DNA from: Alteribacillus bidgolensis
GTDB lineage: Bacteria; Bacillota; Bacilli; Bacillales; Marinococcaceae
DNA: 64,000 bases
Assembly (NCBI RefSeq): GCF_002886255.1
Contig: NZ_KZ614149.1
Span: 3,531,272 to 3,595,271 of the forward strand
Direction: 5' to 3'
Both the position numbers and the translations under genes were made by a program. Numbering within the stretch: position 1 is the stretch's first letter; each line of letters begins with the position of its first letter. The notes beneath the pieces were generated by a model that worked only from the letters and a program-made list of their open reading frames with translations, did not search any database and was not told the DNA's origin. This document shows, piece by piece, positions 17,712 through 25,988 of the stretch.

Positions 17712-18623
17712 TTAAGAAACTATAGAGGATCGCTTTTGTAAAAAGTGACGTACGTAATCACTAAATTGACTGATCGAATCTTTAGCAAAACGCTGTACTC
17801 TCGAAGCTACCCAAAGCGGTCGCTGAATGTGGATGCCGCTGACGTCCACTTCATAAAGAAGGCCTGCTTTAAGTTCTTGTCTTACCGCAAGACGTGATAC
17901 ATAACCATAACCAAGACCAGACTGGACAGCACTTTTTATGGCTTGCGTCGTGCTTAATTCTAGTGTGTTTTCTAATTGGTTAAGATTTATTTTTTCAAAT
18001 AGATGGTTTTCAACAATCTGCCGGCTCGCTGAAGTGCTTTCCCGATGAATCATCCGGTCGTTCAAAAGCTCTCTTGGCACAATATGTTTTTTCTCTGCCC
18101 ATCGATGGTTAGGGGGTACGATCAAAACAATATTGTCGCTTGCAATAACTTTTTTATCAAATTCGGGATTATGTACTTCTCCTTCAACAAAAGCAAGGTC
18201 GATATTTTCTTCTTCGAGATCTGCCAGTACAGCAGGAGTGTTACTGATTGACAAATGTATTTGAAAAGAGGGACTCTCCTGTTGAAAAGCGCTGATAATT
18301 TCCGGAAGGACATATTCGCCGAGAGTATAAGACGAACCTATCTTTAAGGATTGCGTTTGGATCCCGCGCAACATTTCAATAGCTGCTACCGACTGTTCAT
18401 ATTCTTTTACGATAAATTTAGCATGATCATACAATCTTTCACCTGCGGGGGTCAGTACGACAGTACTATGTTCACGATCAAAAAGGAGGGTGGAATAATG
18501 TTCTTCCAGCTGTCTAATTTTTTTTGTAACAGCCGGCTGTGATAAATAAGCTCTTTTTGCGGCGGCGCTTATGCTTCCTTCTTCTATGACGTAACAAAAA
18601 AGCTGGAACGTTTGAATGCGCAT
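17712..18623 (-). CDS. LysR-family transcriptional regulator (CysL-like)
   Basis: An N-terminal helix-turn-helix (residues 1-60, MRIQTFQLFCYVIEEGSISA then LSQPAVTKKIRQLE) precedes a periplasmic-binding-protein-like effector domain. The effector domain has IGSSYTLGEYVLPEIISAF at about residues 90-110 and the late segment AVQSGLGYGYVSRLAV. The overall pattern resembles CysL/YwfK-type LysR proteins that control sulfite or sulfur genes. It is 15 bases downstream of the TSUP exporter gene, so it may regulate that gene. The ATG at 18623 is chosen because AAAGGAAG lies 9 bases before it; the upstream in-frame ATG at 18632 touches the ribosome site. Confidence 0.88.
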   Translation of the reverse strand: MRIQTFQLFCYVIEEGSISAAAKRAYLSQPAVTKKIRQLEEHYSTLLFDREHSTVVLTPAGERLYDHAKFIVKEYEQSVAAIEMLRGIQTQSLKIGSSYTLGEYVLPEIISAFQQESPSFQIHLSISNTPAVLADLEEENIDLAFVEGEVHNPEFDKKVIASDNIVLIVPPNHRWAEKKHIVPRELLNDRMIHRESTSASRQIVENHLFEKINLNQLENTLELSTTQAIKSAVQSGLGYGYVSRLAVRQELKAGLLYEVDVSGIHIQRPLWVASRVQRFAKDSISQFSDYVRHFLQKRSSIVS

Positions 18624-18638
18624 AGATAACATCTTCCT

Positions 18639-19433
18639 TTACATTTGAAAAATCATACTAGCTCCTATAACAATGACTACAGTCGCAAGCAGTCTTGTAA
18701 TGGTGGTTCCTTTCATTTTTTTTGAAAGAATTGCACCAGCCTGGGCACCTGCAAGCACCCCTGCTCCACTCCAGAGAACGATATTCCAATCCACTGCATT
18801 GTTTACAATACCAGGTATAAGACCGCTGAGAGAATATAAAGCAAGAGCAAAAATCGAAGTAGCGGTTGCTGCTTTTAATGACAACCCAAAGCCATAAACC
18901 AAAATAGGAACGAGAAGCCAGCCGCCGCCAATACCAAAGAACGAAGAAATAACACCAAGCATACTGCCAATACCTAACAGTACAGGCAGTTTTATCGTTT
19001 GATCTTCATTTAATTCTTTTTCATTTAAAGTATAACTGTTCTCTGCTGTTGCTGCTACTTCATCTTTTGCCTGAGGTGTTTTTTTTAAAATTAAGTATAA
19101 ACCGAGGCCGATTAAAAGACATGCAAATAAGGCGTAAAAAACAGCTTCAGAACTAAATCGAACGAGTCTTTCTCCTAACAGGGTTCCAGGGAAGGCCCCG
19201 GCGGCGAGAAGTAAACCGGTTCGAAGCAAAACCCGGTGTTGTTTTAAAAATACGGGCAAGCCAGCAGCAGCGTTTAGGAAAACAATAGCCAGGCCGGTGG
19301 CAGCTGCTGCTTCTGGAGAAATATCATAAAACATTACCAAAACAGGGACGAACAAAAATCCGCCGCCTGCACCAATAATGGTTCCATAAGTGCTCGCAGT
19401 AAAACCAAGTAAAATAAGAGCTGTAATAACCAT
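18639..19433 (-). CDS. TSUP-family (TauE/SafE) anion exporter
   Basis: A 264-residue membrane protein with two homologous halves. Each begins with a glycine-rich motif: GTIIGAGGGFLFVPVLVMF in the first half and VISSFFGIGGGWLLVPILVYGFG in the second. An acidic soluble loop (about residues 120-150) links them. TSUP proteins move sulfite, sulfoacetate or related organosulfur anions across the membrane. The gene is the first of a two-gene unit with the CysL-like regulator, which favours sulfite or a sulfonate product. Length and halves are complete. Confidence 0.9.
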   Translation of the reverse strand: MVITALILLGFTASTYGTIIGAGGGFLFVPVLVMFYDISPEAAAATGLAIVFLNAAAGLPVFLKQHRVLLRTGLLLAAGAFPGTLLGERLVRFSSEAVFYALFACLLIGLGLYLILKKTPQAKDEVAATAENSYTLNEKELNEDQTIKLPVLLGIGSMLGVISSFFGIGGGWLLVPILVYGFGLSLKAATATSIFALALYSLSGLIPGIVNNAVDWNIVLWSGAGVLAGAQAGAILSKKMKGTTITRLLATVVIVIGASMIFQM

Positions 19434-19630
19434 TTGTGTAACCTCCTAGCTAATTTCATTTATATCATGGAGGAAGCCGATAAAGTGGTAATAAGACAAA
19501 TATGAATAGTCTATAACTGATTGTTATAACATCGATGGTAAAAAGCTTATCATTTAATATCTTGGCCTTTATTTATCTGAAAATTACTTAAAAAATATTG
19601 ACTAAATTATTTAACTATTATAATATCTAC

Positions 19631-19648
19631 TAAAGTTCAAAATAAGAA
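19631..19648 (-). promoter_or_regulatory. TTTGAAC-type motif upstream of transketolase genes
   Basis: TAAAGTTCAAAATAAGAA lies 44 bases before the tktN start. On the minus strand it reads TTATTTTGAACTTTA, matching three other sites at 21703-21720 and 22787-22832. This is a candidate operator of the IclR-type regulator encoded at 21751. Confidence 0.5.
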
Positions 19649-19691
19649 TATATTTTTCTCAATGTGAACCAACTAAGAGGAGGGAAATATT

Positions 19692-20549
19692 TTGTCTGAA
19701 ATAGTGAGTAATGAAAAGTTAGTGCGAGAATTAGAAGAAAAAGCAAAATTTATTCGCCTGGAGACAGTCCGTCTTATTGATATAGCAAAGAGCGGGCATT
19801 ATACCAGCGTTTTTTCATGCGCAGAACTGTTTTCGGTATTGTATTATCATGTAATGTCCGTGGATCCGAACAACCCTGATTGGGAAGATCGCGATAGATT
19901 TGTACTAAGTAAAGGCCATGCAGCCGTAGGTTTGTATCCTGTACTGGCTGATCATGGCTTCTTTCCCAAAGAATGGCTAGACAGCTACACGAGAGTTGGA
20001 AGCGCATTCGGCGATCATCCGGATATGAGAAAAATCCCTGGGATTGATTTTAGTTCAGGTTCTTTAGGCCAGGGGCTCTCGGTATCGACTGGTATGGCTA
20101 TTGGAGGCAATATGAGCAATAAAGATTATAAAGTATATTGTATGCTCGGTGATGGTGAATTAAATGAAGGACAAATCTGGGAAGCTATTTTATCAGCAGC
20201 CAACTTGAAATTAAATAATCTGGTTGCCATTGTAGACCGGAATCAAATGTCACTAGACGGTTTCACAGAAGACATCATGCCAGTAAATCCGATTGACCAA
20301 AAATTTGAAGCATTTGGCTGGGAAACTCGTCATGTTGATGGGCATAATTTGACCGAATTAGTGGAGTTGTTTGATGAAATATCATCCACGAAAAGAGAAA
20401 AACCTCTCGTTATCATTGCTGATACGCTGAAAGGTAAAGGCGTTGAAGGAATGGAGTTAAATAACGATTGGCACTTAGGTTACCTGGCGGAAAAAGATCG
20501 AAAAAAAGTAGAGGAGGAAATCCATCGTGGTCTACAATCCCGTACATGA
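19692..20549 (+). CDS. Transketolase, N-terminal (thiamine-diphosphate-binding) subunit
   Basis: This is the N-terminal half of a split transketolase, 285 residues. The thiamine-diphosphate motif runs from GDGELNEGQIWEA (residue ~153) to NNLVAIVDRNQ. DRFVLSKGHAAVGLYPVLA near residue 73 and SSGSLGQGLSVSTGMAIG near residue 118 are also present. It transfers two-carbon ketol groups together with the C-terminal subunit. The TTG start follows GAGGAGGG by 7 bases. The next gene overlaps it by 23 bases. Split transketolases often sit in dedicated catabolic operons rather than the housekeeping pentose pathway, and here the neighbours are an IclR regulator and inositol-type enzymes. Confidence 0.92.
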   Translation: MSEIVSNEKLVRELEEKAKFIRLETVRLIDIAKSGHYTSVFSCAELFSVLYYHVMSVDPNNPDWEDRDRFVLSKGHAAVGLYPVLADHGFFPKEWLDSYTRVGSAFGDHPDMRKIPGIDFSSGSLGQGLSVSTGMAIGGNMSNKDYKVYCMLGDGELNEGQIWEAILSAANLKLNNLVAIVDRNQMSLDGFTEDIMPVNPIDQKFEAFGWETRHVDGHNLTELVELFDEISSTKREKPLVIIADTLKGKGVEGMELNNDWHLGYLAEKDRKKVEEEIHRGLQSRT

Positions 20550-21546
20550 AAAATTTGATAATAGTTTGGAAGAAGGTTCATGGAATATTAGCATTGCAAA
20601 CGGTGAAGGGAGCTCGGCAGTAAGCGGAAAAGTATTGGCCGATATACGTAATGAACGGGATGACATAGTAGTCTTTACTGCAGACGTCATGTATTCCAAT
20701 CGATTAGCCGATTTTGCAAAAGCTCATCCAGAGTCGTTTATCAATTTTGGTATCTCCGAGCAGCATATGGTCTCAGCAGCTGCAGGTATAGCTACGACAG
20801 GGAAAATTCCTTATATCGGAACCTTCGCTTCGTTCCTGTCACTGCTTAGTTGTGAACAAATCCGCACATCTGTTGCTTACCCAAACCTGCCTGTACGTTT
20901 AATCGGTCATCACTCCGGTATGACAATGGGCTTCTATGGTACTTCTCATCATGCATTAGAAGACCTTTCTATTCTTCGTTCGATGGCAGAAATGACGATC
21001 ATTTGTCCAACAGACCCTGCGCAAGTGGAGGCGGCGATTAGGTCTACGGTTGATCATCCAGGCCCGATATATTTCCGGATGGGACGCGGAAGAGATAAAC
21101 AGGTGTATGAAAACGTATCGGAGGCTTTCGAACTTGGGAAAGCCAATGAACTTCGTGACGGAAAAGATGTCAGCGTCATTACAAATGGTTTGACATTGAG
21201 GTCGGTCGTTGACGCAGCTGCTCAATTAGAAGAAGAAGGTATTAGTGTAAATGTTATTGATATGCATACGATAAAACCGTTTGATGATGAAGCTGTTAAA
21301 CAGGCCGTTGCAAAAACAGGAAAAATTATGACCGTAGAAGAACATTCTGTTATCGGAGGAATAGGTAGTTGTGCAGCTGAAGTGATAGCTGACAACAATT
21401 TAAATTGTGAATTTTCGCGTCATGGAATTTACGATGAATATGTACTAATTGGTCCGCCAGCTGCTTTATATAATCATTATGACCTTGATGCAGAGGGTGT
21501 TGCTAAAAGAATACGCGAATTTGTAATCGGTTCTAATAAAGAATAA
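20527..21546 (+). CDS. Transketolase, C-terminal (pyrimidine-binding and C) subunit
   Basis: A 339-residue partner of the preceding subunit. The pyrimidine-binding domain includes INFGISEQHMVSAAAGIATTGKIPYIGTFASFL (the invariant Glu is in SEQ). The C-terminal domain begins around residue 210 with SVITNGLTLRSVVDAA and ends in a VEEHSVIGGIGSCAAEVIADN segment. The start is a GTG at 20527, 10 bases after AGGAGG and inside the end of tktN, indicating translational coupling. The nearby ATG is out of frame. Confidence 0.92.
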   Translation: MVYNPVHEKFDNSLEEGSWNISIANGEGSSAVSGKVLADIRNERDDIVVFTADVMYSNRLADFAKAHPESFINFGISEQHMVSAAAGIATTGKIPYIGTFASFLSLLSCEQIRTSVAYPNLPVRLIGHHSGMTMGFYGTSHHALEDLSILRSMAEMTIICPTDPAQVEAAIRSTVDHPGPIYFRMGRGRDKQVYENVSEAFELGKANELRDGKDVSVITNGLTLRSVVDAAAQLEEEGISVNVIDMHTIKPFDDEAVKQAVAKTGKIMTVEEHSVIGGIGSCAAEVIADNNLNCEFSRHGIYDEYVLIGPPAALYNHYDLDAEGVAKRIREFVIGSNKE

Positions 21547-21640
21547 GTGAGAAGCAGGTTATGTTCTTACAGGAAAATTTTGTCATTGGCGGATGATTAT
21601 TTGGAAAAACAATGAGCAGGTAATGGACAATAGTGGCATA

Positions 21641-21663
21641 ATCGGCCACTGCGTGTGGCCGAT
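21641..21663. other. Perfect 9-bp hairpin downstream of the transketolase genes
   Basis: ATCGGCCAC, a five-base loop TGCGT, then the exact complement GTGGCCGAT. There is no T tract on either side, so it is not a standard terminator. It lies between tktC and the IclR gene and could be an RNA stabiliser, attenuator or operator. Confidence 0.45.
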
Positions 21664-21702
21664 ATTGTAGTTATGATAAACTTGTGGCAAATGCAAAAAT
21701 AA

Positions 21703-21720
21703 ATCATTTTGAACTGCAAA
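21703..21720 (+). promoter_or_regulatory. TTTGAAC-type motif upstream of the IclR gene
   Basis: ATCATTTTGAACTGCAAA lies 30 bases before the IclR start. It shares the TTTGAACT core with the sites before the transketolase genes and the IolE-like gene, which suggests autoregulation. Confidence 0.5.
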
Positions 21721-21750
21721 AATAAAAATAGGTTCAGGAGGATGCCATGA

Positions 21751-22560
21751 ATGGATTCTAGCATTGAAGAGACGACTACAGAAAGTAAGCAAAGCAAAAC
21801 GGTAGGAGTACTGGAAAAAGCGATATTAGTGATTGAGGCACTTGAAGATACGAAAGATGGTATTGGTTTAACAGAAGTGGCCCGGCGTACAGGTGTAAAT
21901 AAAACTAGTTGTTATCGAATTTTACACACATTAATGGGAGATAACATGGTTGAATACGGTGAGCGTCAAGGCACTTACCGCCTAGGTGTTCGTATGCTTG
22001 AGCTTGGGGGCGCAGTACAAAGAAGAATCAATTTGCGGCAGCTTGCACTTCCTGTGATAACGGATTTAACACAAAAAATAGAAGAGACCAGCTTTTTATG
22101 CTTGTTAAATAAAGACAGGGCAGTATGTATTGAACGCATAGAAGGTGAACATGTTCAAGTGTTAGCAATGCGAGTTGGAGATTCCTGGCCGCTTTATCAA
22201 GGAGCTGCTCCTCGAGCGATATTAGCTAATCTCGAAGATAAAAAGATAGAAAGTATATTGTCAGAAAAATCAATTGAACCAATCACATCTAAAACGCCTA
22301 CAGATCCGAATATGTATTGGAATATGGTCGAAGATATAAGAGAAACAGGATATTCTATTAGCCGAGAGGACGTTACACTTGGAGTAGCTGCTTTAGGAGC
22401 ACCTGTTTTTGATCACAATGGAAACATCGTGGCAGCAGTTAGTGTCAGCAGCACTGTTCATAGAATATCAAAAGAAAGTGAAAAAGATATTTCCGAACAT
22501 GTCATAGGTGCAGCGAATGAAGTTTCCCGGCGAATGGGGTGGACAGGTAATAATAAATAA
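21751..22560 (+). CDS. IclR-family transcriptional regulator
   Basis: A winged helix-turn-helix spans about residues 20-80 (LEKAILVIEALEDTKDGIGL, TEVARRTGVNKTSCYRILHTL), followed by the IclR effector domain with LPVITDLTQKIEETSFLCLL, VGDSWPLYQGAAPRAILAN and DVTLGVAALGAPVFDHNGNIVAAVSVSS. The length of 269 residues is normal. The start at 21751 is 8 bases after AGGAGG. It lies between the split transketolase and the IolE-like gene, and a shared TTTGAACT motif occurs upstream of all three, so it probably controls this locus. The ligand is unknown. Confidence 0.9.
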   Translation: MDSSIEETTTESKQSKTVGVLEKAILVIEALEDTKDGIGLTEVARRTGVNKTSCYRILHTLMGDNMVEYGERQGTYRLGVRMLELGGAVQRRINLRQLALPVITDLTQKIEETSFLCLLNKDRAVCIERIEGEHVQVLAMRVGDSWPLYQGAAPRAILANLEDKKIESILSEKSIEPITSKTPTDPNMYWNMVEDIRETGYSISREDVTLGVAALGAPVFDHNGNIVAAVSVSSTVHRISKESEKDISEHVIGAANEVSRRMGWTGNNK

Positions 22561-22603
22561 AAAGAAATTAAAGTTCATTGGTTTTCGCGCATGTTTGCAT
22601 CGT

Positions 22604-22644
22604 AAGAGGATATCTCAACAAACGGACTTTTGAGGCATCCTCTT
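22604..22644 (+). terminator. Probable terminator after the IclR gene
   Basis: AAGAGGAT and ATCCTCTT form the outer stem, with TCTCA / TGAG inside. It is followed by ATATTTATA, a weak U tract. It lies 43 bases after the IclR stop. Confidence 0.5.
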
Positions 22645-22786
22645 ATATTTATACAATAGTACGAACAAACCTCTTTATATACTCTCTTACGTTTCAACAC
22701 GTTTTTATGTTAGTTGTTGCCAAGTAAAACTGAATCAATTTTCTAAAAATTGTTGACTGCATAAAGCAGCTATTATAAACTTTCAT

Positions 22787-22832
22787 TAAAGTTCAAATTG
22801 AGAAATAATGGTTCTTTATTTGAACTGTTTAA
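22787..22832. promoter_or_regulatory. Paired TTTGAAC motifs (inverted repeat) upstream of the IolE-like gene
   Basis: GTTCAAAT at 22791-22798 and its exact complement ATTTGAAC at 22818-22825 flank 19 bases. Each arm lies within a copy of the motif also found before the transketolase and IclR genes. This looks like a two-site operator about 90-120 bases before the IolE-like start. Confidence 0.5.
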
Positions 22833-22913
22833 ATTTACAGCTTAAAATACTTCATTACACGAAATATTCATAGTTGCCTAAGATAGCAGTTTATTCATTA
22901 GGGGAGGGATATA

Positions 22914-23828
22914 ATGTCCATGGCAAAATTGCCTTTTAACATAGGTATTCACCCTATTAATTGGGTCGGGGAAGATGTACGGGAACACGGAGATCATTAC
23001 ACATATGAACAGGTAATGGAGGAGATCGCACAATTAGGATTTAAAGGAACCGAAGTGGGTCGGAAATTTCCCACTAACGAAAAAGATTTAAGAAAAGCTC
23101 TGGACCGTTACAGATTACAATTGACCACGCAATGGAAATCCGTTCTCTTTTCTGACCCGGATCAACATGAAAGAGAATGGAAATCGTACCGGGAACATGT
23201 TGAATTTTTGAAAAGGTTCAATTGTAAAGTAGTTAGTACGGCAGAAATTGGCGGGTCTATACTTAATCAAGATCCACGCCGCGGTCAGGATGAAACGTTT
23301 GTAAAAAGGTTAGATGATGACGGGTGGAAATACCTGGTCGAAGGGTTAAATAAAGCAGGAGAAATTTGCCGGGAACATGGCATGCATTTGGTGTATCACC
23401 ATCATGCAGGTACAGTCGTTGAGCAGCCAGAGGAAATAGATCGTTTAATGGAAATGACGGATAAAGAAGCTGTCTCTCTTCTTTATGATACAGGCCACGG
23501 CTATTATGGAGGGAATGATCCATTACAATTATTGAAAAAACATTTTGATCGTATCAAATATATTCATTTAAAAGATGTCAGACAAGACATTTTAGGTAGG
23601 GCAAGACAGGAAAAATACAGTATCAGACAATGTATTAGAGAAGGAATCTTCACAGTGCCGGGTGAGGGTTGCCTAGACTTTGCACCAATTATTAACTATT
23701 TAATTGAAAACGATTATTCTGGCTGGGCTTTAATAGAAGGTGAACAAGATCCAGAAGTTTATAATCCGTATGAATATGCAAAACGTTCAAAAGCTTTTCT
23801 TGAAAAACTAGCAGGGGTTTGTTTGTAA
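22914..23828 (+). CDS. IolE-like inosose dehydratase (sugar phosphate isomerase/epimerase fold)
   Basis: The 304-residue protein aligns by eye along its length with B. subtilis IolE, the myo-inosose-2 dehydratase. It has GIHPINWVGEDVRE at the start, FKGTEVGRKFP, the metal-site stretch LVYHHHAGTVVEQPEEIDRLM, LLYDTGHGYYGGNDPL, IHLKDVRQDIL, and the C-terminal VPGEGCLDFAPIINYL with GWALIEGEQDP. IolE converts 2-keto-myo-inositol to a diketone. The rest of the iol pathway (iolB, C, D, J) is not in the window, so the real substrate may be a related inosose or ketosugar. GGGGAGGG precedes the start. Confidence 0.8.
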   Translation: MSMAKLPFNIGIHPINWVGEDVREHGDHYTYEQVMEEIAQLGFKGTEVGRKFPTNEKDLRKALDRYRLQLTTQWKSVLFSDPDQHEREWKSYREHVEFLKRFNCKVVSTAEIGGSILNQDPRRGQDETFVKRLDDDGWKYLVEGLNKAGEICREHGMHLVYHHHAGTVVEQPEEIDRLMEMTDKEAVSLLYDTGHGYYGGNDPLQLLKKHFDRIKYIHLKDVRQDILGRARQEKYSIRQCIREGIFTVPGEGCLDFAPIINYLIENDYSGWALIEGEQDPEVYNPYEYAKRSKAFLEKLAGVCL

Positions 23829-23857
23829 AGGTAACAAAGATAATTAGCGGCAAAAGA

Positions 23858-23870
23858 GAAAGCGCTTACC
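23858..23870 (-). promoter_or_regulatory. LacI/CcpA-type operator, copy 1
   Basis: On the minus strand it reads GGTAAGCGCTTTC, identical to the 13 bases at 27260-27272 beside another promoter. The centre AAGCGCTT is palindromic with the central CG of LacI-family operators. It lies between the IolE-like gene and the TIM-barrel pseudogene, 93 bases before the latter's start. Confidence 0.5.
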
Positions 23871-23963
23871 TAATAACTCGAAATTTATATTATGCCCAAA
23901 GTATGTCAATCTAGCACAGCCTTTCTTTATCCAGAATTTTCCTCCATCGGAGGAGGTCCACTT

Positions 23964-24899
23964 TTGAATGGAACAATTAAAACAGGGATATGCCTCTGGT
24001 CTTTGCCTATTGAGGGGCCGTATGTATGTGAATTGGCTTTTGATTTAGGATTTGAAGGGATTCAATTAGAATTAGGAACGTATGAAAGGGGATTTCCTTT
24101 ATAGAAAAAATATGTACAAGATGCATATCTGGAAATAGGGAAAGCATACAACATTGAATTTTCTTTCCATTGCAGTTAGAGAGTTGGATCACTACGGAAT
24201 GACCCGGCCCGGCCGATCTCAGGAAAAGCAAATTTCAAAACAAGGGATCAAGAAAGCTATTGAAACAGCACGAGACATGCATATTCCGGTCGTTATGCTA
24301 GAAAGCTTTATGGATGGCGAGGTAAAAAACGAAACAGATTTTCAAAATGTGGCGGCTTGTCTTAGAGAGGCCTGTGATTTGGCAGAAAACTATAACGTTA
24401 TCATTGGGACAGAGAATGTTCTGAGAATGTTCTATCTATTGATGAAACAAAAAGGTTATTTCAAGACGTAAACAGATCGAACTTAAAGTTATATTTCGAT
24501 ACACAGAACTATTATTTATTTAAAGGGTATGATACAGGAATTACACCCTTACTTTTGTGAAGTACATGCGAAAGACGGTTAGAAAAACTTGGCTTACGCC
24601 AAGTCCTAAATGGCGGATGCCCTAGTTTTTCTTATAACTTTGATCCTTTAACAAAATTAAACTTTCCTAAAGTGCAAAGATAACATTAGCAGCTGCCTTT
24701 TAGGAGAAGGAAATTCGTCATTTCATTCCTCCATGAAAGAACTGATAAAAAGCGATATACGGGTTGGATTAATATAGAAAATTATTATGATTTACTTCCT
24801 TTAAGATTAGAACATGATGATGAATTAACATTGATTAAAAAGGATCTAGACACTCTTAAAAGTGCTATCCTGTCAAATTCCAACAAAGGGGCGTGGTGA
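23964..24899 (+). pseudogene. Sugar phosphate isomerase/epimerase pseudogene interrupted by a repeat
   Basis: The reading starts at a TTG at 23964, 7 bases after AGGAGG: TGICLWSLPIEGPY, then LGFEGIQLELGTYERG. It breaks at an in-frame TAG (24102), frameshifts near 24155 to IAVRELDHYGMTRPGRS, continues through EAARDMHIPVVMLESF-like sequence, and shifts again near 24425 to LKLYFDTQNYYLFKGYD and CEVHAKDG. At 24579 a 94-105-base repeat interrupts the frame. The barrel resumes with LLGEGNSSFHSSM and ENYYDLLPLRLEHDDE, ending at a TGA at 24897-24899. It was a TIM-barrel enzyme of the IolE/IolH class. At least four lesions make it non-functional. Confidence 0.85.
24579..24672 (-). repeat. Dispersed repeat, copy A (inserted in the TIM-barrel pseudogene)
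   Basis: Read on the minus strand it matches 34613-34705 over its whole length at roughly 80% identity by eye, including AAGAAAAACTA, GGCATCCGCCAT and GTTTTTCTAA. The ends AGAAAAACT / AGTTTTTCT form a terminal stem enclosing ACTTGGC / GCCAAGT and a second short hairpin, so the RNA or single strand could fold as a branched structure. It separates codons for VHAKDG and LLGEG that are adjacent in related enzymes. Confidence 0.75.
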
Positions 24900-24904
24900 G
24901 TGAC

Positions 24905-25918
24905 ATGAAAGAATCTATTAATTGTGCCATCTTGGGATTAGGGAGACTTGGATATTGGCATGCATGTAACTTAGCAAAAATAAAGGGAGCAAATCTTACA
25001 TGTGTTGTTGATCCTCTAGAAGGCAGAGCGGAGCAGGCGGCGCGAGAACTCGGAGCAGAGAAGTGGTCTCAAGACGTAGAAGACATCATTAAAGATGACA
25101 ATATCGAAGCGGTCGTCATCGTCACTCCTACTAGTACACATGCTGAACTTCTCACTAAAATGGCTGATGCTAAAAAACATATTTTTGTAGAAAAGCCATT
25201 AACACAATATGTAAGTGAAGCTGATCAAGTCATTGACGTTATAAGAAAGAATCAGGTTTTCTGTCAAGTAGGATTTATGCGCAGGTTTGATCCAGATTAT
25301 GCGGAAGCAAAAAGAAGGATACAAAATGGTGATATTGGACAGCCCTTATATTTTAAAGGAGTTAGTCGGGATGGAAATATCCCGCCAGTAGAGTTTCTAA
25401 AAAACAGCGGTGGTATTTTCCTTGATTTAGCTATTCATGAATATGACATTGCTAGATATTTATTAGATCAAGAAATCAGCGAAATTCATTCAACTGGAAG
25501 CGTCTTGTTACATTCTTTTATGAAAGATTTAAATGATGCCGATTCGGCCAATTCTTATTTGACTTTTGATCAAGGTGCTGCCGGAGATATTGAAGCGAGC
25601 TGGATTGCCCATAATGTATATGATGTTAGAGGTGAAGTGATAGGAAGCGAAGGGGCGATACAAATTGGGTCGATGAGACGCCGCAACATTAATATATTAA
25701 ATAAATCAGGGAGCAGGCATGAGTTAATATCAGATTTTCCTGCGAAATTTAAGGATGCTTATTATTTAGAAGTAGAACATTTTATAGATTCCCTGCGTAA
25801 AAGCAAAGCGCCTTTATGTAATGAAATAGATGGAAGGATTGCGCTTGAAGCAGCTGCAGCAGCAACAAAATCTTTTCATACAAATAAACCAGTTAAGCTG
25901 CAAGCTATTTATTCATAG
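24905..25918 (+). CDS. Gfo/Idh/MocA-family oxidoreductase, inositol 2-dehydrogenase-like (1)
   Basis: A Rossmann NAD-binding domain starts with CAILGLGRLGYWHACNLAKI. It is followed by IVTPTSTHAELL, the EKP motif in HIFVEKPLTQYV near residue 95, and the C-terminal dehydrogenase domain with GGIFLDLAIHEYDIARYLL, whose HxxD/H residues are the family catalytic set (K in EKP, D and H in DLAIHEYD). The pattern resembles myo- or scyllo-inositol 2-dehydrogenases. I prefer the ATG at 24905; in-frame GTGs at 24893 and 24896 are possible. Its close similarity to the next gene points to a tandem duplication. Confidence 0.85.
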   Translation: MKESINCAILGLGRLGYWHACNLAKIKGANLTCVVDPLEGRAEQAARELGAEKWSQDVEDIIKDDNIEAVVIVTPTSTHAELLTKMADAKKHIFVEKPLTQYVSEADQVIDVIRKNQVFCQVGFMRRFDPDYAEAKRRIQNGDIGQPLYFKGVSRDGNIPPVEFLKNSGGIFLDLAIHEYDIARYLLDQEISEIHSTGSVLLHSFMKDLNDADSANSYLTFDQGAAGDIEASWIAHNVYDVRGEVIGSEGAIQIGSMRRRNINILNKSGSRHELISDFPAKFKDAYYLEVEHFIDSLRKSKAPLCNEIDGRIALEAAAAATKSFHTNKPVKLQAIYS

Positions 25919-25988
25919 CATTTGATGGCAATTTACAAGGAATATACAATCTACCCGTTATTTTCTGAGATGAAAGGAGAGTATGTGA

